In this document: piece after piece, positions 7,691-16,578 of the stretch | Layout of the letters: the number at the start of each line of letters is the position of its first letter | How positions within the stretch are numbered: the first letter of the stretch is position 1 | Assembly: GCA_031553805.1 (NCBI GenBank) | Contig: JAVBLC010000005.1 | Coordinates: forward strand, 338,040 to 402,039 | Direction: 5' to 3' | DNA length: 64,000 bases | Origin: JAITVB01 sp031553805 | GTDB taxonomy: Bacteria; Bacteroidota; Bacteroidia; Bacteroidales; Rikenellaceae | Translations under genes and position numbers: made by a program | The notes under the pieces: generated by a model | The model's database searches: none | The model's input: only the letters and a program-made list of their open reading frames with translations | Told to the model about the DNA's origin: nothing

Positions 7691-9130
7691 TTAATTGGTG
7701 CCGTAACCCGGGTTCTGCTGCGGTTTCAGGACTGCCGGATTCTGGTCGATCACCTTCGACGGGATCGGCCAAACCAGGTTGTGCGCATCCATTGTGATGT
7801 TCTTCCAGCAGGCGTTCATCACCGTCACGGCACGGCCCGTGCGCTTGAGGTCGAAGAAACGGTGGAATTCCAACGCCAGTTCGACGTTGCGCTCGTGTTC
7901 GATCGCCAGGGCGACGGTGTTGTACTTCGACGGATAGCCGGCCGTCCCGTAAGCGGGCAAACCCACGCGGGCACGCACCTCGTTGAGGTACTTCACGTCG
8001 CCCGTCGCTTCGGCCAACATCAGAAGCACATCGGCGTAACGCAACACCATGAAGTTATTGCGGGCCATTTCACGTTTGCCGTCAATATCGTTGGTCTTGT
8101 CCACCCACTTGATCGGGAAACGGGTCGAATTGAATTCGCCGGTGAGCGACTTCCAACCGTCCTGGATCGAGATGTCGCGGCGCGGGTCGTTGGCTTCATA
8201 AGCATTCCAAAGGTCGGTCGACACCTGGTTGTGTCCGCCCCCCTGGAGGGTTACGGCGCCGATGTTATTGGCCGGCGAATAGAGGGCCCAGTAGCTGCTA
8301 TAGGGATTACCGGTACCACCGAGATACTGGATCTCGAAGATCGACTCGCTGCCGTTCTTCTTGTTGTAGTCCCACAGGTCGGCGTAGCTCGGGGTGAGCG
8401 AGTACTCCTTGTTGTAGATGTTCGTCAAGGTCAAGGCAGCGTTGGCTTTGTCGCCCTTGGCCAGGTAAACCTTGCCCAGCAGCGCGTAAGCCGCACCTTT
8501 GGTCGCTACACCCACGGCGCGCTGGCCCGATTTCGACGGCAGGTTCTTGATACAAAATTCGAGGTCTTCGATGATCTGCTTGTAGACGTCGTCCAACGAA
8601 GCGCGGCCCATTGCATAGGCTTCGGCCACGGTGACCGGCTTGGTCACCAGCGGCACACCGCCCCAGATCTGCGACATATTATAATAATACAGCGCACGCA
8701 GAAAACGCATTTCGCCTTCGTAAGCAGCCGCCCCGTCGAACGAAATCTGGTTGATCTTCTGGATCAGGTTATTAACACGGAACATACACTGGTAGAAGTT
8801 GTTCCACGCAGCATAGACTTCGCCGTTGATCGTCTGTACGTTACAGGCCTGGATACCGGTGTAGTCGGCCGGGTTGCTCCCGCGGTCGTCGGTGTAGACC
8901 TCGTCCGAAGCCAGCGAGCCGTAGAAGTAGACCGGGCCAATGGCGCCGTAGATGTTATAGAGCGTGTTATAGGCCGCAGGCATCGCAACATCGATGTCGG
9001 CTTTGGTTTTGTAGAAGCCGTCGTCGCTGGCGGCCGAGATCGGCACCAGGTCGATGAAATCGTTCCCGCACGAGGTCACCAACACCGACAGGCTGACAAA
9101 AAGCACGATATGTTTAAATATCTTTTTCAT
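7691..9130 (-). CDS. SusD/RagB-family nutrient-binding outer-membrane lipoprotein
   Basis: A 479-residue surface lipoprotein that acts as a lid over its SusC partner and captures substrate. It has a lipoprotein signal ending LSVLVTSCGND, an N-terminal SusD-like region with TPR helices (YNTLYNIYGAIGPVYFYGSL..., MRFLRALYYYNMSQIWGGVPLVTKPV around residues 145-170), and a C-terminal RagB/SusD domain with LRYADVLLMLAEA and IEHERNVELALEFHRFFDLKR, both hallmark segments. It lies 26 bases downstream of susC in the same direction. No glycan-degrading enzyme is nearby, so the substrate is unknown and might be a peptide or another nutrient. Confidence 0.95.
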   Translation of the reverse strand: MKKIFKHIVLFVSLSVLVTSCGNDFIDLVPISAASDDGFYKTKADIDVAMPAAYNTLYNIYGAIGPVYFYGSLASDEVYTDDRGSNPADYTGIQACNVQTINGEVYAAWNNFYQCMFRVNNLIQKINQISFDGAAAYEGEMRFLRALYYYNMSQIWGGVPLVTKPVTVAEAYAMGRASLDDVYKQIIEDLEFCIKNLPSKSGQRAVGVATKGAAYALLGKVYLAKGDKANAALTLTNIYNKEYSLTPSYADLWDYNKKNGSESIFEIQYLGGTGNPYSSYWALYSPANNIGAVTLQGGGHNQVSTDLWNAYEANDPRRDISIQDGWKSLTGEFNSTRFPIKWVDKTNDIDGKREMARNNFMVLRYADVLLMLAEATGDVKYLNEVRARVGLPAYGTAGYPSKYNTVALAIEHERNVELALEFHRFFDLKRTGRAVTVMNACWKNITMDAHNLVWPIPSKVIDQNPAVLKPQQNPGYGTN

Positions 9131-9156
9131 AATCCTTGTTTTTTATCGGTTATCGA

Positions 9157-12100
9157 TTAAAAGTTGAAGTTAACCCCCAGGGTCCATACGCGGGGATTCG
9201 GATAGGCACCGTAGTCGAAGCCTTTGTAGATCCCGGTCTGGAACGAACTGGCTTCCGGATCGTAGTTGATGTAGTCCGAGAAGAGGTAAACGTTCTCGAT
9301 GTTCAGGTAAATCTTGGCCGAAGCGAGTTTGATCTTTTCGGTCCATTTGTACGGCAGGGTGTAGCCCAGGCGGATGTTCTTGATGCGGATGAACGAACCG
9401 TCCTCGACCCAGTACGAAGAACATTCATACTGCAAACCTGCGACCTGTTTCTTCAGCGTGTAGTCGTAGTCGCTGTTGGCGTCGATCAACGGGCGGAAAA
9501 TCTGGCCGTCGCCAGGCTGGCTTTCCGAACGCCAGAAATTCGATACGACTCCGTAGCAGTTGCGGTTCACACGGCCGATCTTCGAGAAGCGGGCTTCCTG
9601 GTTCATGATTTCGCCGCCTTGCGAGCCGGTGAGCATGATCGACAGGTCGAAGCCTTTCCACATGAAGGTGTTGGTCAACCCCCAGGTGAAGTCAGGCTGG
9701 TAGTTCCCGATCACGGTGCGGTCGTCGGTGGTGATGGTGCCGCTACCGTCTACGTCGCGTGCACGCGGGTCGCCGGCTACGCTACCCGGCCATACCGGAT
9801 ACTGGCCCAGTTCAGCCGAGCTCATAATCACACCGTCGAGGATGTAACCGTAGTAGTTACCGATCGGTTTGCCGACCTCCATAATGATATTACAACTGTT
9901 GTCGCCCTGGATAATCGAGGCGTTTCCCGGCCCGAGCTGGGTGATCTTGTTGCGGTTGCCCGAGATGTTGAAGTCGGTGTTCCACTTGAAGCCACGCACC
10001 AGGTTGCGGGTCGTAAGTTGAAGCTCCATCCCTTTGTTTTCCACGGCACCGATGTTGGTGAGCGTCGATTGGAAACCGGTCAGCACCGGGATCGGCACGT
10101 TGAGCAGCATATCGGTGGTCTTAGACATATAGTAGTCGTAGCTCAAGGCGATGCGCTGGTTGAAGAAGCTCGCGTCGAGACCGATGTTGGTCTGGGCGGT
10201 CTTTTCCCACTTCAGATTACGGTCGGGGAACGAGTTGGTGTACATCCCCGGGGTGAGTTTATTGTCGAACACATAAGATGCATTGCCCATCGTACCGATC
10301 GAGGCGTAATTCGAGATCTGGTTGTTCCCGGTTTCACCGTAGCTTACGCGCAGTTTGAGGTTATCCATCCAACCGGCCGCGCCCTGCATAAAAGGCTCTT
10401 CCGAGATGCGCCAACCCACCGAAGCCGAGGGGAAGTAACCCCAGCGGTTGTTCGAGCCGAAACGCGAAGAACCGTCGGCGCGGATCGCTGCGGTTACCAG
10501 ATATTTGTCCTTGAAGGAGTAAGTACCGCGGGCGATGTAAGAGATCAGCGCCCATTCGCTCGAAGAAGAGGTACCCGTAATCTTGGTCGCCGCGTTGAGC
10601 GTGCGCACCAGGTCGTTGGGGTAACCGGTCCCGGTCGTGCGGCCGTCGTGAACGTGCTGCTTCTGGGCAGAATACCCCAGCAGGCCGGTCACGGCGTGGT
10701 TGCCGAAGTTGCCATTGTAGGTCAGCGTGTTTTCCCACACCCAGTTGAACAGTGTGCGGGTGGTTTCGTTGCCTTCCGCATCGCGGTACTGTTCGTGGCC
10801 GTATTTCTGGCCCTTGTTGCGGTAGTCCCAGTAGAACTGGTCGTCGTTCGTGCCGCTGATGCTGGTGCGGAACTTCAGCCCTTTCCAGATGTTGGCATCA
10901 AGGTAGGCCACGGCGATCACGTTGTTGTCGATTTTTTCGTTGAACGACTCGCGGGTGAAGATGTAAGGGTGCCACAGCTGGAACTGATATTTTTGGAAAG
11001 CATACCAATCCGATGCCGGGTCGCGATGGCTGTAGGTACCCACATCATTGATCACCGGGAAGATCGGGTCGGACTGCAGGGCGCCGAGGCTCACCGCGTC
11101 GGACTTACCCGAGTTACCGAACATCTGGCTCGTCGAGCGCGAGAGGGACACATTGACCCCGGTGCTGAAGACGTTCGATATCTTGTGTTGGAGGTTCGCA
11201 CGCAGGTTGATGCGGTCGTAGTAAGTGTTTTCTACGATCCCTTCCGAATCGAGGTAACCGGCCGAAACCATAAACTGGGTCTTTTCATTACCACCGCTGG
11301 CCGAAAGCTGGATGTTCTGGGTGTAGGCGGTGCGGAAGAGCACGTCCTGCCAGTCGGTACCCTGGCCAATACGTTCCAGCCACACGGGATCGGTAAACAT
11401 TTCCGGGATCTGGTAGTTTGTGTTCGAAATTCTCGCCTGGCGGACGCTGTTGGGATCGGTTGCCTTGTGTTTTTGGGGGTCGAGGGCAATCCACGAGTTG
11501 TTACGCGCGGCGATCGTGTAGTCGATAAACTGCGGAGCGTCCATCATGTCGATCGTGCGGGCCACTTGGGAAATCCCGTATTCGTAGGTCGCCTGGATGC
11601 TGGTCTTACCGGCTTTCCCTCGCTTGGTGGTGATGAGCACCACGCCGTTGGCCCCGCGCGAACCGTAGATAGCCGCCGAAGAGGCGTCTTTCAACACTTC
11701 GACCGACTCGATGTCGTTCGGGTTGATGTTGTTCAGCGGGTTTTGGTTGTACTGGAGGTCACTCGCGCTGTTCGTCCCGTTCGAAGAGGTCATGTCTTCG
11801 ATGGGCACCCCGTCGATCACGTAAAGCGGGTTGGTCCCCGAGGTAATCGAGGAAGCGCCGCGCACACGGATCGAAGGAGCCATACCCGGTGCTCCCGAGT
11901 TCTGAGTGATCTGCACCCCGGCCAGCTGGCCCGAAAGCGAAGAGAGCACATTGGGATAGGAACGTTCGGCGATCTTTTCGCCCGAAACGGAAGCAATCGC
12001 TCCGGTCAGGTCGCGTTTGCGGACCGTGCCGTAGCCGACAACCACCACTTCTTCGATTTCTTCGGTGTCTTCTTTCAACACCACGTTGATCGTCAACTGT

Positions 12101-12417
12101 TCGCCAATGGTAAAGCTCTGATCGATGTAGCCGATCATCCTGAATTGCAGGACGGCGCCGCGAGCCACATTGATCGCATAGTCGCCCGATGCGCCGGTGG
12201 TAATCCCCTGGGTCGTTCCCTGCACCAGGACGCTGACGCCCGGCATCGGATGGCCATACTCGTCTGTCACGTTACCGCTGACGCGCACCGTCTGGGCAAA
12301 AGCCCCCGGAGCGACCAGCAGGAACAACAGCGCCATAAGCATCGAAGCCAGATACGGCCTGCGTTTGCCACTTTCCGAAGTGATCTCCGGACAGGACCTG
12401 AAGTAGATCTTTCTCAT
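9157..12417 (-). CDS. SusC/RagA-family TonB-dependent transporter
   Basis: A 1086-residue outer-membrane transporter. It has a signal sequence with hydrophobic core LASMLMALLFLLVAPGAFAQ (about residues 23-42), a carboxypeptidase-regulatory-like domain (GNVTDEYGHPMPGVSVLVQG, residues 47-125), a TonB-box-like region, a plug domain with SIRVRGASS, NPLYVIDGVP and VLKDASSAAIYGSRGANGVV (about 215-275), then a long beta-barrel ending in VWTLGVNFNF with the terminal aromatic residue typical of barrel proteins. It precedes susD as an operon. Control may come from the GntR-type regulator just upstream and from the inverted repeats at 12491-12711. Confidence 0.96.
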   Translation of the reverse strand: MRKIYFRSCPEITSESGKRRPYLASMLMALLFLLVAPGAFAQTVRVSGNVTDEYGHPMPGVSVLVQGTTQGITTGASGDYAINVARGAVLQFRMIGYIDQSFTIGEQLTINVVLKEDTEEIEEVVVVGYGTVRKRDLTGAIASVSGEKIAERSYPNVLSSLSGQLAGVQITQNSGAPGMAPSIRVRGASSITSGTNPLYVIDGVPIEDMTSSNGTNSASDLQYNQNPLNNINPNDIESVEVLKDASSAAIYGSRGANGVVLITTKRGKAGKTSIQATYEYGISQVARTIDMMDAPQFIDYTIAARNNSWIALDPQKHKATDPNSVRQARISNTNYQIPEMFTDPVWLERIGQGTDWQDVLFRTAYTQNIQLSASGGNEKTQFMVSAGYLDSEGIVENTYYDRINLRANLQHKISNVFSTGVNVSLSRSTSQMFGNSGKSDAVSLGALQSDPIFPVINDVGTYSHRDPASDWYAFQKYQFQLWHPYIFTRESFNEKIDNNVIAVAYLDANIWKGLKFRTSISGTNDDQFYWDYRNKGQKYGHEQYRDAEGNETTRTLFNWVWENTLTYNGNFGNHAVTGLLGYSAQKQHVHDGRTTGTGYPNDLVRTLNAATKITGTSSSSEWALISYIARGTYSFKDKYLVTAAIRADGSSRFGSNNRWGYFPSASVGWRISEEPFMQGAAGWMDNLKLRVSYGETGNNQISNYASIGTMGNASYVFDNKLTPGMYTNSFPDRNLKWEKTAQTNIGLDASFFNQRIALSYDYYMSKTTDMLLNVPIPVLTGFQSTLTNIGAVENKGMELQLTTRNLVRGFKWNTDFNISGNRNKITQLGPGNASIIQGDNSCNIIMEVGKPIGNYYGYILDGVIMSSAELGQYPVWPGSVAGDPRARDVDGSGTITTDDRTVIGNYQPDFTWGLTNTFMWKGFDLSIMLTGSQGGEIMNQEARFSKIGRVNRNCYGVVSNFWRSESQPGDGQIFRPLIDANSDYDYTLKKQVAGLQYECSSYWVEDGSFIRIKNIRLGYTLPYKWTEKIKLASAKIYLNIENVYLFSDYINYDPEASSFQTGIYKGFDYGAYPNPRVWTLGVNFNF

Positions 12418-12490
12418 AGCATTTAATGATTGAAGTTAGTAATTAGGTATTATTTGGAAAATTTGATGGGTCTTCGCCTGGGTAAACGTA

Positions 12491-12711
12491 ACATAATGTA
12501 AGTTATATACTTACAAAATTTTTGTTTTCAATTTTACGCTCTCTCTCCTGAAAATCCGGCACATGTGCCGGATTTTTTTTATTATTCCGGATCGCTCCCG
12601 GGTTAATTTTTCGCATTGCGTCAACCTCCATTTTTCGTTGTCGTCCTTATTCTCTTCTTTTTCAGGTAACCGACGGATAGTTTTTCCGTGTGGGTATAAC
12701 TTACATTATGT
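12491..12711. promoter_or_regulatory. 17-bp perfect inverted repeats in the regulator-susC gap: candidate invertible promoter or looped operator
   Basis: ACATAATGTAAGTTATA at 12491-12507 recurs as its exact reverse complement at 12695-12711, leaving 187 bases between. The match is exactly 17 bp and stops at both edges. The left copy is part of a second palindrome, GTAAGT-TATAT-ACTTAC (12498-12514). The pair fills the gap between the regulator stop (12717) and the susC start (12417). Two readings are open: recombination sites of a phase-variable promoter segment, as known upstream of some Bacteroidales surface genes, or paired operators for the neighbouring regulator. The inverted repeat is seen; its function is inferred. 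Confidence 0.6.
12551..12576 (-). terminator. Hairpin between the GntR-type regulator gene and susC
   Basis: AAAATCCGGCAC pairs with GTGCCGGATTTT across a 2-base loop. The longer T run is on the plus strand. It lies inside the segment bounded by the 17-bp inverted repeats and could insulate susC from the regulator gene. Confidence 0.6.
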
Positions 12712-12716
12712 ATCGA

Positions 12717-13700
12717 TTAAAGCGACCCGCGCACGATCAGGCGCGTCGGGACGTAAGTTTGCACCCGTTCGCGGGTGCGGATGAATTCGGCAGCCAGGGC
12801 GCCGATCTGGCGGAAATCGGTCGAAATGGTGGTGATCCCATTGTCGATCACCTCGAAGATCGGTTCGTCGTTGTAGGACACCACGCCTATCTGCTCGCCC
12901 AGGCGATAGCCCTTTCTGTGTGAGATCTTTACCATCTCGACCAGGTCGGCGTGGCGGATGATCAGGTAAGCCGTCCCCTGCTGCACATCGGCTTCGTCGA
13001 TCGACTCGATCACCCGGCAAGGCAGGCTGTTGTCGGCACAAAAGCGCTCGAAGTAGGGAATACAACTGCGTGGGTGTTCCGAGTTTTCCGGAAATACAAG
13101 CACCACCTCGCGGTATTTCTTAAACAGGTGGGCGCCGGAGGACATACTGTCATAGAGGGTCGTATCAAACCCCTGGCACACATACGAGAACTGTTCTTTC
13201 GGGAATTTTCCGAAATCGAGCAGCAGCACCTTGTTGGGATCAAGTTTGTCGAGAATTTCGGAATAACGGTCGTTGCGGTAGTTCATCACCAGGTAGAGGT
13301 TGAACCGGCCCGCACTGTCGATGATGACCTTATTGAAACGTTCTTCGCTCCCCTGGTGAAAATAGAGATCGACCTTGTAGTTCATCGGCAGGTGCCCGGC
13401 CAGGGCGTTGTGGAGTTCGTACTTGAACGGGCTGTAGGTGTCGAGCAGCAGCAATATGTGTTGGACAGCGGTCGACACGAAATAGCCTTTCGTGGGGGTC
13501 GAGTCGACGACGCCTTTCGTCTTGAGTTCCTGGAATGCCTTGAAGACCGTGTCACGCGAAAGGCCGAGTTCGCGGCTCACCTGGTTGATTGATGGCAACA
13601 GGTCGCCACGCAAGTATTCCTGGCGTGAAATCGCATCGCTGATGGCGTCGGCCAATTGCCGGGCCTTGGACACTCGCTGGTTGAAGATCAGTTTCTCCAT
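12717..13700 (-). CDS. GntR-type regulator with LacI-like ligand-binding domain
   Basis: A 327-residue transcription factor. Residues 8-78 form a GntR winged helix-turn-helix (LADAISDAISRQEYLRGDLL, SINQVSRELGLSRDTVFKAF, GVVDSTPTKGYFVS). The rest (about 80-327) resembles a periplasmic-binding-protein/LacI sensor, with YEQ-like GEQIGVVSYNDEPIFEVI and DFRQIGALAAEFIRTRE near the end. This fusion resembles Bacteroidetes carbohydrate-responsive regulators such as the arabinose/fucose type. It lies just upstream of susC on the same strand, so local control is likely. A purine-rich AAGGAG lies about 10 bases before the ATG, unusual for this genome. The ligand is unknown. Confidence 0.85.
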   Translation of the reverse strand: MEKLIFNQRVSKARQLADAISDAISRQEYLRGDLLPSINQVSRELGLSRDTVFKAFQELKTKGVVDSTPTKGYFVSTAVQHILLLLDTYSPFKYELHNALAGHLPMNYKVDLYFHQGSEERFNKVIIDSAGRFNLYLVMNYRNDRYSEILDKLDPNKVLLLDFGKFPKEQFSYVCQGFDTTLYDSMSSGAHLFKKYREVVLVFPENSEHPRSCIPYFERFCADNSLPCRVIESIDEADVQQGTAYLIIRHADLVEMVKISHRKGYRLGEQIGVVSYNDEPIFEVIDNGITTISTDFRQIGALAAEFIRTRERVQTYVPTRLIVRGSL

Positions 13701-14001
13701 CTCCGCGCTCCTTATTTTTCTGGCGGTTTGGGGATTCGCCGTTTGGGTTTTTGTGCAGCCGCAGACTGTGCTGTGCTGTGCTGTTACAAAGTTTATTATT
13801 TTTTATCATACTTCCAAAAAAAATCACTGTTTCATGCATCTTTTTACTGATTTTTTCAGCCTGTTTTTCTGTTGATTCTAAATACAAGAAATACCGAAAA
13901 CCGCGAGAAAGTGAATATCATGGATATTTGCCCTCTTCTTTTAAAAAAGGTGCGACCCGCACAGGATTTTTTCGCAGGCGAGGGCTACCTAAATCGACAT
14001 A
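13701..14001. other. Intergenic leader of the regulator gene, no gene seen
   Basis: About 300 AT-rich bases upstream of the GntR-type regulator gene. There is a short CTGTG repeat tract near 13770, but I see no convincing coding sequence or RNA and no clean TAnnTTTG box. Confidence 0.4.
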
Positions 14002-14035
14002 AAAAAGCCGGGAACCTTAAGGTTCCCGGCTTTTT
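14002..14035 (-). terminator. Hairpin terminator after the TlpA-like gene
   Basis: AAAAAGCCGGGAACC pairs perfectly with GGTTCCCGGCTTTTT across a TTAA loop, with A/T runs on both sides, 20 bases past the stop of the minus-strand gene. Confidence 0.88.
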
Positions 14036-14054
14036 ATTCTGATTGTTCGGACGA

Positions 14055-15173
14055 TCAGTTGGCTGCGGTTTCGGCCGGGCCGAGCAGTTCGACGATCTTG
14101 GCTTCGAGCGCCTCGCCGAAGATCACGTTACCGGCGATGTTGCCTTCGCGGTCAACCACCACCGTGTGGGGAATGCCGATCACACCGTATTGGCGGGCGG
14201 CTTCCGAGTCCCAATATTTGAGTTCCGATACCTGGTGCCAATCGAGTTTGTCGGCAGCAATAGCATCGAGCCATTTTTCGCGGTCGCTGTCGAGCGACAC
14301 GCCCAGGATGGTGAATCCACGATCCTTGTACGTGTTGTAAATACGTACCATTTCGGGATTAGCCCGTCGGCAGGGACCGCACCACGACGCCCAGAAATCG
14401 ACCACGACCACCTGCCCCTTCAACGACGACAGCGAAAACATTTCGCCCGCGGGGGTCGGCAGGGTGATTTCCGGAGCCGGTTTGCCGACGGCTACGTTTT
14501 CGAGCACGTCACGGCGTTTCTTGAGTTTATCGGTAAAGGCATTCGCCGCCAAGGCGGGATCGAGCTTGCCGAGCAGCGAATCGACCTGCTGGTAGCTGAA
14601 CCCGTAGGTCGATACCTGCGAGAGGACATAAGCCCCGGCCACGCTGTTCTTATTGGCGTCCACAAAATCGCCGGCCGCTTTGGCTACTTTGGCGTCGAGG
14701 GCGTCATACTTGGCTTCGATCTCGTCCATCAACGCCGAATCGTTGGCCGTGCGGGCTTCAGTATATTGGCGCGACAGGTCGGCTTGCTCCTCGCCCAGCC
14801 CTTTCTGCATGGCCAGGTAAGGAACGATGGCGTCGTTCGAAAGGGTGCCGCTTCCGGAGAAACCCGCTTTTTCGGGGTCACACGTTACGATGACCGTTCC
14901 CTTTTCGAGAATAAACGAATAATGCTGTGTCTGGCCGGGAAAACCGATGTAGAGCAGGTCCGGATAGAGCTCGGCCACCTGGAACGTAAATTTGCCGTCC
15001 TTCATCTGGACGCTGTCGATGGTCTGCCACAAAGCGCCCGACGAAGCGGGGGCTTTCTGGAGGTAAACCGTGCCGTCGGGGATGCCGCTGGCGGTTCCCT
15101 CGATGGTAGCGCCCTTCGGCGAGCAGGCCGAAAGCAACACGAGGGAGAGGAGTACGATGCCGAAATTTTTCAT
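14055..15173 (-). CDS. TlpA-like thiol:disulfide oxidoreductase lipoprotein with DUF4369
   Basis: A 372-residue exported protein. MKNFGIVLLSLVLLSACSPK is a lipoprotein signal. Residues 20-110 fit DUF4369 (IEGTASGIPDGTVYLQK), a domain found before thioredoxin folds in Bacteroidetes. A helical linker follows, then from about residue 235 a TlpA/AlkB-type thioredoxin domain, with VVVVDFWASWCGPCRRANPE holding the redox WCGPC and a cis-Pro segment IGIPHTVVVDREG. It likely reduces or exchanges disulfides in periplasmic proteins; the partner is unknown. It is a single gene with a TATATTTG box upstream. Confidence 0.93.
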   Translation of the reverse strand: MKNFGIVLLSLVLLSACSPKGATIEGTASGIPDGTVYLQKAPASSGALWQTIDSVQMKDGKFTFQVAELYPDLLYIGFPGQTQHYSFILEKGTVIVTCDPEKAGFSGSGTLSNDAIVPYLAMQKGLGEEQADLSRQYTEARTANDSALMDEIEAKYDALDAKVAKAAGDFVDANKNSVAGAYVLSQVSTYGFSYQQVDSLLGKLDPALAANAFTDKLKKRRDVLENVAVGKPAPEITLPTPAGEMFSLSSLKGQVVVVDFWASWCGPCRRANPEMVRIYNTYKDRGFTILGVSLDSDREKWLDAIAADKLDWHQVSELKYWDSEAARQYGVIGIPHTVVVDREGNIAGNVIFGEALEAKIVELLGPAETAAN

Positions 15174-15203
15174 AGCGTAAGAAAGGGTTTAGTTATATGC
15201 CTG

Positions 15204-15211
15204 CAAATATA
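15204..15211 (-). promoter_or_regulatory. Candidate -7 box for the TlpA-like gene
   Basis: Minus strand TATATTTG, full match to TAnnTTTG, about 31 bases before the start at 15173. No convincing -33 box. Confidence 0.4.
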
Positions 15212-15381
15212 CAAAAAATTCCGGAAAAACCTGTCGCTCAGTCCGACCGGAAAATGCAGGGCTGCCGACGAAGAAAAACGGGCTGCACTGGAAAACATGG
15301 CACAGATTGTGAAATGGATTGGCGAAGAAAATTTGCATCCTGTGTTTTTTTTATTATATTAAGCCCTGAAAACGACCGATT

Positions 15382-15762
15382 ATGAAAAAAAAACTTTTGC
15401 TCGAATACCCGATCAACGGCACGATCGCCTCGTTATACACCAAGTTGAGTACCGAGGGAGGATTGCGGGGATGGTTTGCCGACCGGGTCGAAAAAGACGG
15501 CGACCAGTTTGTTTTTTTCTGGGGGAAGGTCTCGCAGGACGCCACGCTGCTTGACAGCAAGGAGAATAAGTTCGTCCGTTTCCAGTGGAACGAGGAGACC
15601 GATACGGACTACTACTTTGAATTCGGCATCGAATCGTATGAACTTACCGGCGGTGTTTCGCTACTGATTACCGACTTCACCGACGACGGCGAACAGGGGG
15701 AAGTCACAGATATTTGGGACCACCATGTCCGCCACCTGAAACGCGAACTCGGCATTCAATAA
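15382..15762 (+). CDS. START-like (SRPBCC fold) domain protein
   Basis: A 126-residue cytoplasmic protein resembling the START-like/AHSA1-type small proteins of Bacteroidetes. MKKKLLLEYPINGTIASLYTKLST gives the first strand and helix, GLRGWFADRV the typical W-F-A-D turn, and FVRFQWNE plus TDFTDDGEQGEVTDIWDHHVRHLKR the last strands and long C-terminal helix of the fold. These proteins bind hydrophobic ligands or act as co-chaperone modules in other families; the role here is unknown. Single gene, followed by a strong terminator shared with the convergent membrane-protein gene. Confidence 0.78.
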   Translation: MKKKLLLEYPINGTIASLYTKLSTEGGLRGWFADRVEKDGDQFVFFWGKVSQDATLLDSKENKFVRFQWNEETDTDYYFEFGIESYELTGGVSLLITDFTDDGEQGEVTDIWDHHVRHLKRELGIQ

Positions 15763-15829
15763 CCAGGGGTATTCAACAGAATCTCTTTTGACTGACTTTG
15801 AGGGAAAGCTTGTCGAACAACGCTTAATA

Positions 15830-15862
15830 AAAAAGCCGCACGGAATTTTCGTGCGGCTTTTT
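15830..15862. terminator. Bidirectional terminator between START-like and membrane-protein genes
   Basis: AAAAAGCCGCACG (15830-15842) pairs perfectly with CGTGCGGCTTTTT (15850-15862), 13-bp stem between convergent genes. Confidence 0.88.
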
Positions 15863-15878
15863 GTTGCAACCGAGGGGC

Positions 15879-16433
15879 TTATTGCGCTTTGCGAAGCGAC
15901 TCGACAAGCAAGGTAACATCGGGATGATCCGATGCACGGAAATCACGCACGTCCGTCGCCGGACGATAATTATGCGGGATATACTCATGCACCTGTGCCA
16001 CCAGGTAGCTGCCGCTCGGGGTAGCCTTCGCTTCGAACATCACCCCCGAACCCTCTTCGGGCTTCAGTTTCAGGATACGGCCCAGTTCGCCCGACTCAAA
16101 CGCCTGGCACAGAGCGCCCTTTTCCGAGGGGTTATAATAGACTTTGAACGATTTGAGGCGTTCGCCCGTAGGCAGGTAAATCTGGTGGGCATTGCCCTTA
16201 CGGCTGTTGAAAAGCGCACCCGCAACACCCCAGATCACCGCTACCGCCCCAAGCAGCAGCAAGGTCGACGCCAGCGCAGCCTGCGACTGGTCGAGCACGG
16301 CGTAATTGAGGACGATCATCGCGATGCCGGCCACGGCCAGCAGTAAGTAGATCGCAGGATTTTTACGTTTTTGGGTCAAATGGTTATTTTCGGGATGATT
16401 GACAAATTCGTCAATCGATTTGATCTGGCTCAT
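15879..16433 (-). CDS. Hypothetical membrane protein with two transmembrane segments
   Basis: 184 residues. After a hydrophilic start (MSQIKSIDEFVNHPENNHL) there are two adjacent hydrophobic segments, about residues 27-45 (NPAIYLLLAVAGIAMIVLNY) and 54-72 (LASTLLLLGAVAVIWGVAGA). A soluble domain of about 110 residues follows, with mixed strands and helices (LKSFKVYYNPSEKGALCQAF, GSYLVAQVHEYIPHNYRPA). I do not recognise a family. It stands alone in the minus direction upstream of the bidirectional terminator at 15830. Confidence 0.72.
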   Translation of the reverse strand: MSQIKSIDEFVNHPENNHLTQKRKNPAIYLLLAVAGIAMIVLNYAVLDQSQAALASTLLLLGAVAVIWGVAGALFNSRKGNAHQIYLPTGERLKSFKVYYNPSEKGALCQAFESGELGRILKLKPEEGSGVMFEAKATPSGSYLVAQVHEYIPHNYRPATDVRDFRASDHPDVTLLVESLRKAQ

Positions 16434-16578
16434 TTTTTCTTTTTTTTAATCGTTTTTGCACTAAGTTTTCGTGGGAACGGGGCGTTCGCCGAGACGGAAA
16501 ATACGGGGTGTGCGGCGCGTACCGGCACCGATTTCGGAATGATCCCGAAACCGCCGACGCAACACGACACAAGTAGGG

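Noticed and set aside
7655..9160. Long open frame on the plus strand opposite susD
   Set aside because: Shadow frame; the minus-strand SusD protein has signal peptide and family motifs.
9136..12426. A very long open frame on the plus strand opposite susC (1096 codons)
   Set aside because: It mirrors susC in the opposite strand, has no recognisable domains, is rich in Arg/Val/His runs typical of antisense frames in GC-rich DNA, and susC itself is unmistakable.
13751..14002. Small open frames upstream of the GntR-type regulator
   Set aside because: Short, Cys/Phe-rich, without start context or family features; the region looks like an AT-rich leader.
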